From contig JADFHH010000008.1 of NCBI GenBank assembly GCA_022567275.1, positions 1 to 13,801 of the forward strand: a stretch of 13,801 nucleotides of DNA. The letters run 5' to 3'. Shown one piece after another: positions 12,074 through 13,801 of the stretch. A program made the translations under genes and the position numbers. Source of the stretch: Pseudomonadota bacterium (GTDB taxonomy: Bacteria > Pseudomonadota > Alphaproteobacteria > Rhizobiales > Methyloligellaceae). Below the pieces are notes generated by a model. That model did no database searches, was not told where the DNA came from, and was given only the letters and a program-made list of their open reading frames with translations. Within the stretch, counting starts at the first letter, position 1; each line of letters opens with the position of its first letter.

Positions 12074-13576
12074 ATGAAATACACGCGAACACATACTGGA
12101 GCTGCCGCGATCACCGCGAAAGGCCCGGGCCGGGTTGCGGGTCTCGCCGCGCTATGCCTGTTCGCCATCATTTTCGCCTTCACGGCTTCAGCCTTCGCGC
12201 AAATGCGCGGTCCAGGATCTGTCGCCGACCTTGCGGAAAAGCTGCAGGACGCGGTTGTCAATATCTCCACCACACAGACGCTCAAGGGCGGCAAGGGCGT
12301 TCCGTTTCCAAACATTCCCAAGGGATCGCCATTCGAGGAGTTCTTTGAAGATTTCTTCGACCGCCAGCAGCGCCCTGGCCGCCCGCGCAAGGTGACTTCG
12401 CTCGGCTCCGGCTTCGTGATCGATTCCAGCGGCCTCATCGTCACCAACAATCACGTGATCGACGGGGCCGAGGAAATTTTCATCAAATTCAGGGATGGCT
12501 CAAAGCTGAAGGTTGAAAAGGTCGTGGGCACCGATTCCAAGACCGATATGGCCCTGCTGAAGGTCAACCCGGACAAGCCGCTGATGGCGCTCCAGTTTGG
12601 CGATTCCGACAAGATGCGCGTTGGCGACTGGGTGATGGCGATCGGCAATCCGTTCGGTCTCGGCGGCACGGTTACGCTCGGCATCATCTCCGCCAAGAAG
12701 CGCGACATCAATTCCGGTCCCTATGACGAATTCATTCAGACCGACGCGGCGATCAACCGCGGCAATTCCGGCGGGCCGTTGTTCAATATGGAGGGCAAGG
12801 TGATCGGCGTGAATACCGCGATCATTTCACCGACCGGCGGGTCCATCGGCATCGGCTTCGCCGTGCCGTCGAAGACGGCGGTTCATGTGATCGATCAGTT
12901 GCGCCGTTTCGGCGAGACGCGCCGCGGCTGGCTGGGCGTGCGTATACAGACAGTAACCGAAAGCATTGCCGATAGTCTCGGCATGGACAAGCCAACCGGC
13001 GCGCTGGTCGCCAGCGTTACCGAGGACAGCCCGGCGGAGGCCGCCGGCATCGAGGTGGGTGACGTGATCCTGTCATTCGACGGCAACAAGGTCGAGAACA
13101 TGCGCGGCCTGCCGCGCCTGGTGGCGCAGACTCCGATCGGCAAAACGGTCGAAGTCGAAATCCTGCGCAACGAAAAGAAGAGAATCCTCAATGTGCCCCT
13201 CGGCAGGCTGCCGGAGAAGAAGCAAGCCGCGAAGAGCGACAAGAGCGAAAAAATGGAGGTGGAAAAGACGTCTCTGCTGGGCCTTACCATCTCGCCCATG
13301 TCGGATGAGCTCAGGTCCCGGTTCAAGATTGCCAAGGATATCGAGGGCGTGGTGATCTCCGCCGTCGATCCCGACAGCGACGCGGCGGCCAAGAATATCG
13401 CCGCTGGAAACGTCATCGTCGAGGTCAAGGGCAAGAAAGTAACAACACCATCAGATGTCGGGAAAGCGATCGAGGGCGCGAAAAAAGCGGGCCGCAATTC
13501 GGTGCTGCTGCTGATCGCCGGCGGCAAGGGAGAGTTACGCTTCGTCGCGCTTGCGCTGAAAAAAAGCAAACCCTAA
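12074..13576 (+). CDS. Periplasmic serine protease, DegP/HtrA (Do) family
   Basis: This 500-residue protein is exported and degrades or holds misfolded envelope proteins. A long signal peptide ends at about residue 42 (core LAALCLFAIIFAFTASAFA, cut before QMRG). The trypsin-like domain has the triad His127 (TNNHVID), Asp158 (SKTDMALL) and Ser232 (GNSGGPL). The Q-linker FPNIPKGSPFEEFFEDFF is typical of alphaproteobacterial Do proteases. Two PDZ domains follow, roughly 275-375 (RRGWLGVRIQTVTE, then SPAEAAGIEVGDVILSFDG) and 400-495 (LLGLTISPMSDELRSRF, then AKNIAAGNVIVEVKG). I chose ATG 12074, two bases after the DUF2065 stop with GGGGA upstream. The open frame reaches back to 11939, but that part overlaps DUF2065 and would precede the signal peptide. 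Placement after hflKC groups inner-membrane and periplasmic quality control. DegP, DegQ and DegS names cannot be separated here, though two PDZ domains exclude DegS. Confidence 0.95.
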   Translation: MKYTRTHTGAAAITAKGPGRVAGLAALCLFAIIFAFTASAFAQMRGPGSVADLAEKLQDAVVNISTTQTLKGGKGVPFPNIPKGSPFEEFFEDFFDRQQRPGRPRKVTSLGSGFVIDSSGLIVTNNHVIDGAEEIFIKFRDGSKLKVEKVVGTDSKTDMALLKVNPDKPLMALQFGDSDKMRVGDWVMAIGNPFGLGGTVTLGIISAKKRDINSGPYDEFIQTDAAINRGNSGGPLFNMEGKVIGVNTAIISPTGGSIGIGFAVPSKTAVHVIDQLRRFGETRRGWLGVRIQTVTESIADSLGMDKPTGALVASVTEDSPAEAAGIEVGDVILSFDGNKVENMRGLPRLVAQTPIGKTVEVEILRNEKKRILNVPLGRLPEKKQAAKSDKSEKMEVEKTSLLGLTISPMSDELRSRFKIAKDIEGVVISAVDPDSDAAAKNIAAGNVIVEVKGKKVTTPSDVGKAIEGAKKAGRNSVLLLIAGGKGELRFVALALKKSKP

Positions 13577-13801
13577 CCGGCAAACTCCCCGCGTCTGTAG
13601 CCCTGGGCGAACAGCACGCCCGTCAGATCGCCATGATCAATGCGGGCATCAGCCGCCGCCGCCACGATGGGTTTTGCATGATAGGCAATGCCAAGGCCCG
13701 CTTCGGCGATCATGGCGAGATCATTGGCGCCGTCGCCGAGGCCAAGGGTTTCTTCCCGCCTCAGCCCCAGCGACCGGCGGTGGCGGCGCAGGGCATCGAG
13801 C
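13573..13801 (-). CDS. serB: Phosphoserine phosphatase, C-terminal part
   Basis: The visible 75 residues on the minus strand are the end of SerB, a HAD-family cytosolic enzyme that removes phosphate from phosphoserine in the last step of serine synthesis. The HAD motif IV region GLGDGANDLAMIAEAGLGIA is clear, followed by YHAKPIVAAAADARIDHGDL and the ending FAQGYRRGEFAG, all strongly conserved in SerB. The gene begins beyond the window. Its TAG stop (13575-13573) overlaps the protease TAA (13574-13576), so the two transcription units converge with no spacer and no terminator between them. The frame lacks a start within the window, which makes it easy to miss. Confidence 0.94.
   Translation of the reverse strand, partial: LDALRRHRRSLGLRREETLGLGDGANDLAMIAEAGLGIAYHAKPIVAAAADARIDHGDLTGVLFAQGYRRGEFAG

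Noticed and set aside
1..13801. CRISPR array or phage/defence system
   Set aside because: No regularly spaced repeats, Cas-like, toxin-antitoxin or phage structural proteins were seen on either strand.

Overview
The window looks like a chromosomal segment of a moderately GC-rich alphaproteobacterium, possibly of the Rhodospirillales/Kiloniellales type. The clearest evidence is the block hflK - hflC - DUF2065 - degP-like protease, convergent with serB, which is a typical alphaproteobacterial arrangement. A TRAP permease, a type II GDP-mannose enzyme and a LapB-type type I secretion ATPase fit the same group. The genus cannot be read from this sequence.

Layout. (1) 1-2179 (+): the C-terminal part of a TRAP transporter large permease (DctM type), a 68-residue membrane protein with two predicted helices, and an amidase-signature enzyme. 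Together they look like a module that imports a compound and then hydrolyses an amide. (2) 2200-3642 (-): manC, a bifunctional mannose-1-phosphate guanylyltransferase/mannose-6-phosphate isomerase, convergent with the amidase. (3) 3643-4376: no protein gene. It holds tRNA-Pro(CGG) on the minus strand with a good promoter, tRNA-Gln(TTG) on the plus strand, two small hairpins and a promoter for the next operon. (4) 4377-8248 (+): a TolC-family outer-membrane channel and a LapB-type ABC exporter with a non-catalytic C39-like domain, i.e. two of the three parts of a type I secretion system. (5) 8263-9703: a decayed insertion sequence of 1441 bp with bipartite terminal repeats and a transposase broken into three frames. 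(6) 9704-13576 (+): a promoter region and then hflK-hflC-DUF2065-degP, tightly packed, for inner-membrane and periplasmic protein quality control. (7) 13573-13801 (-): the C-terminal end of serB, whose stop codon overlaps that of the protease.

The most interesting point is the junction at 8248-9703. Two bases after the ABC exporter's stop codon, an ATG with a ribosome binding site opens a new frame that runs four codons before entering the insertion sequence and stopping. In this family of operons the next gene normally encodes the HlyD/LapC periplasmic adaptor. No adaptor sequence is visible beyond the element, and the element has no target-site duplication. The simplest reading is that the element mediated a deletion or rearrangement that removed the adaptor gene and placed the severed secretion operon next to hflK. 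The transposase itself carries two lesions: a 23-bp palindromic insertion resembling the small repeats scattered in alphaproteobacterial genomes, and a one-base frameshift. I found no CRISPR array, and no clearly new multi-gene system.
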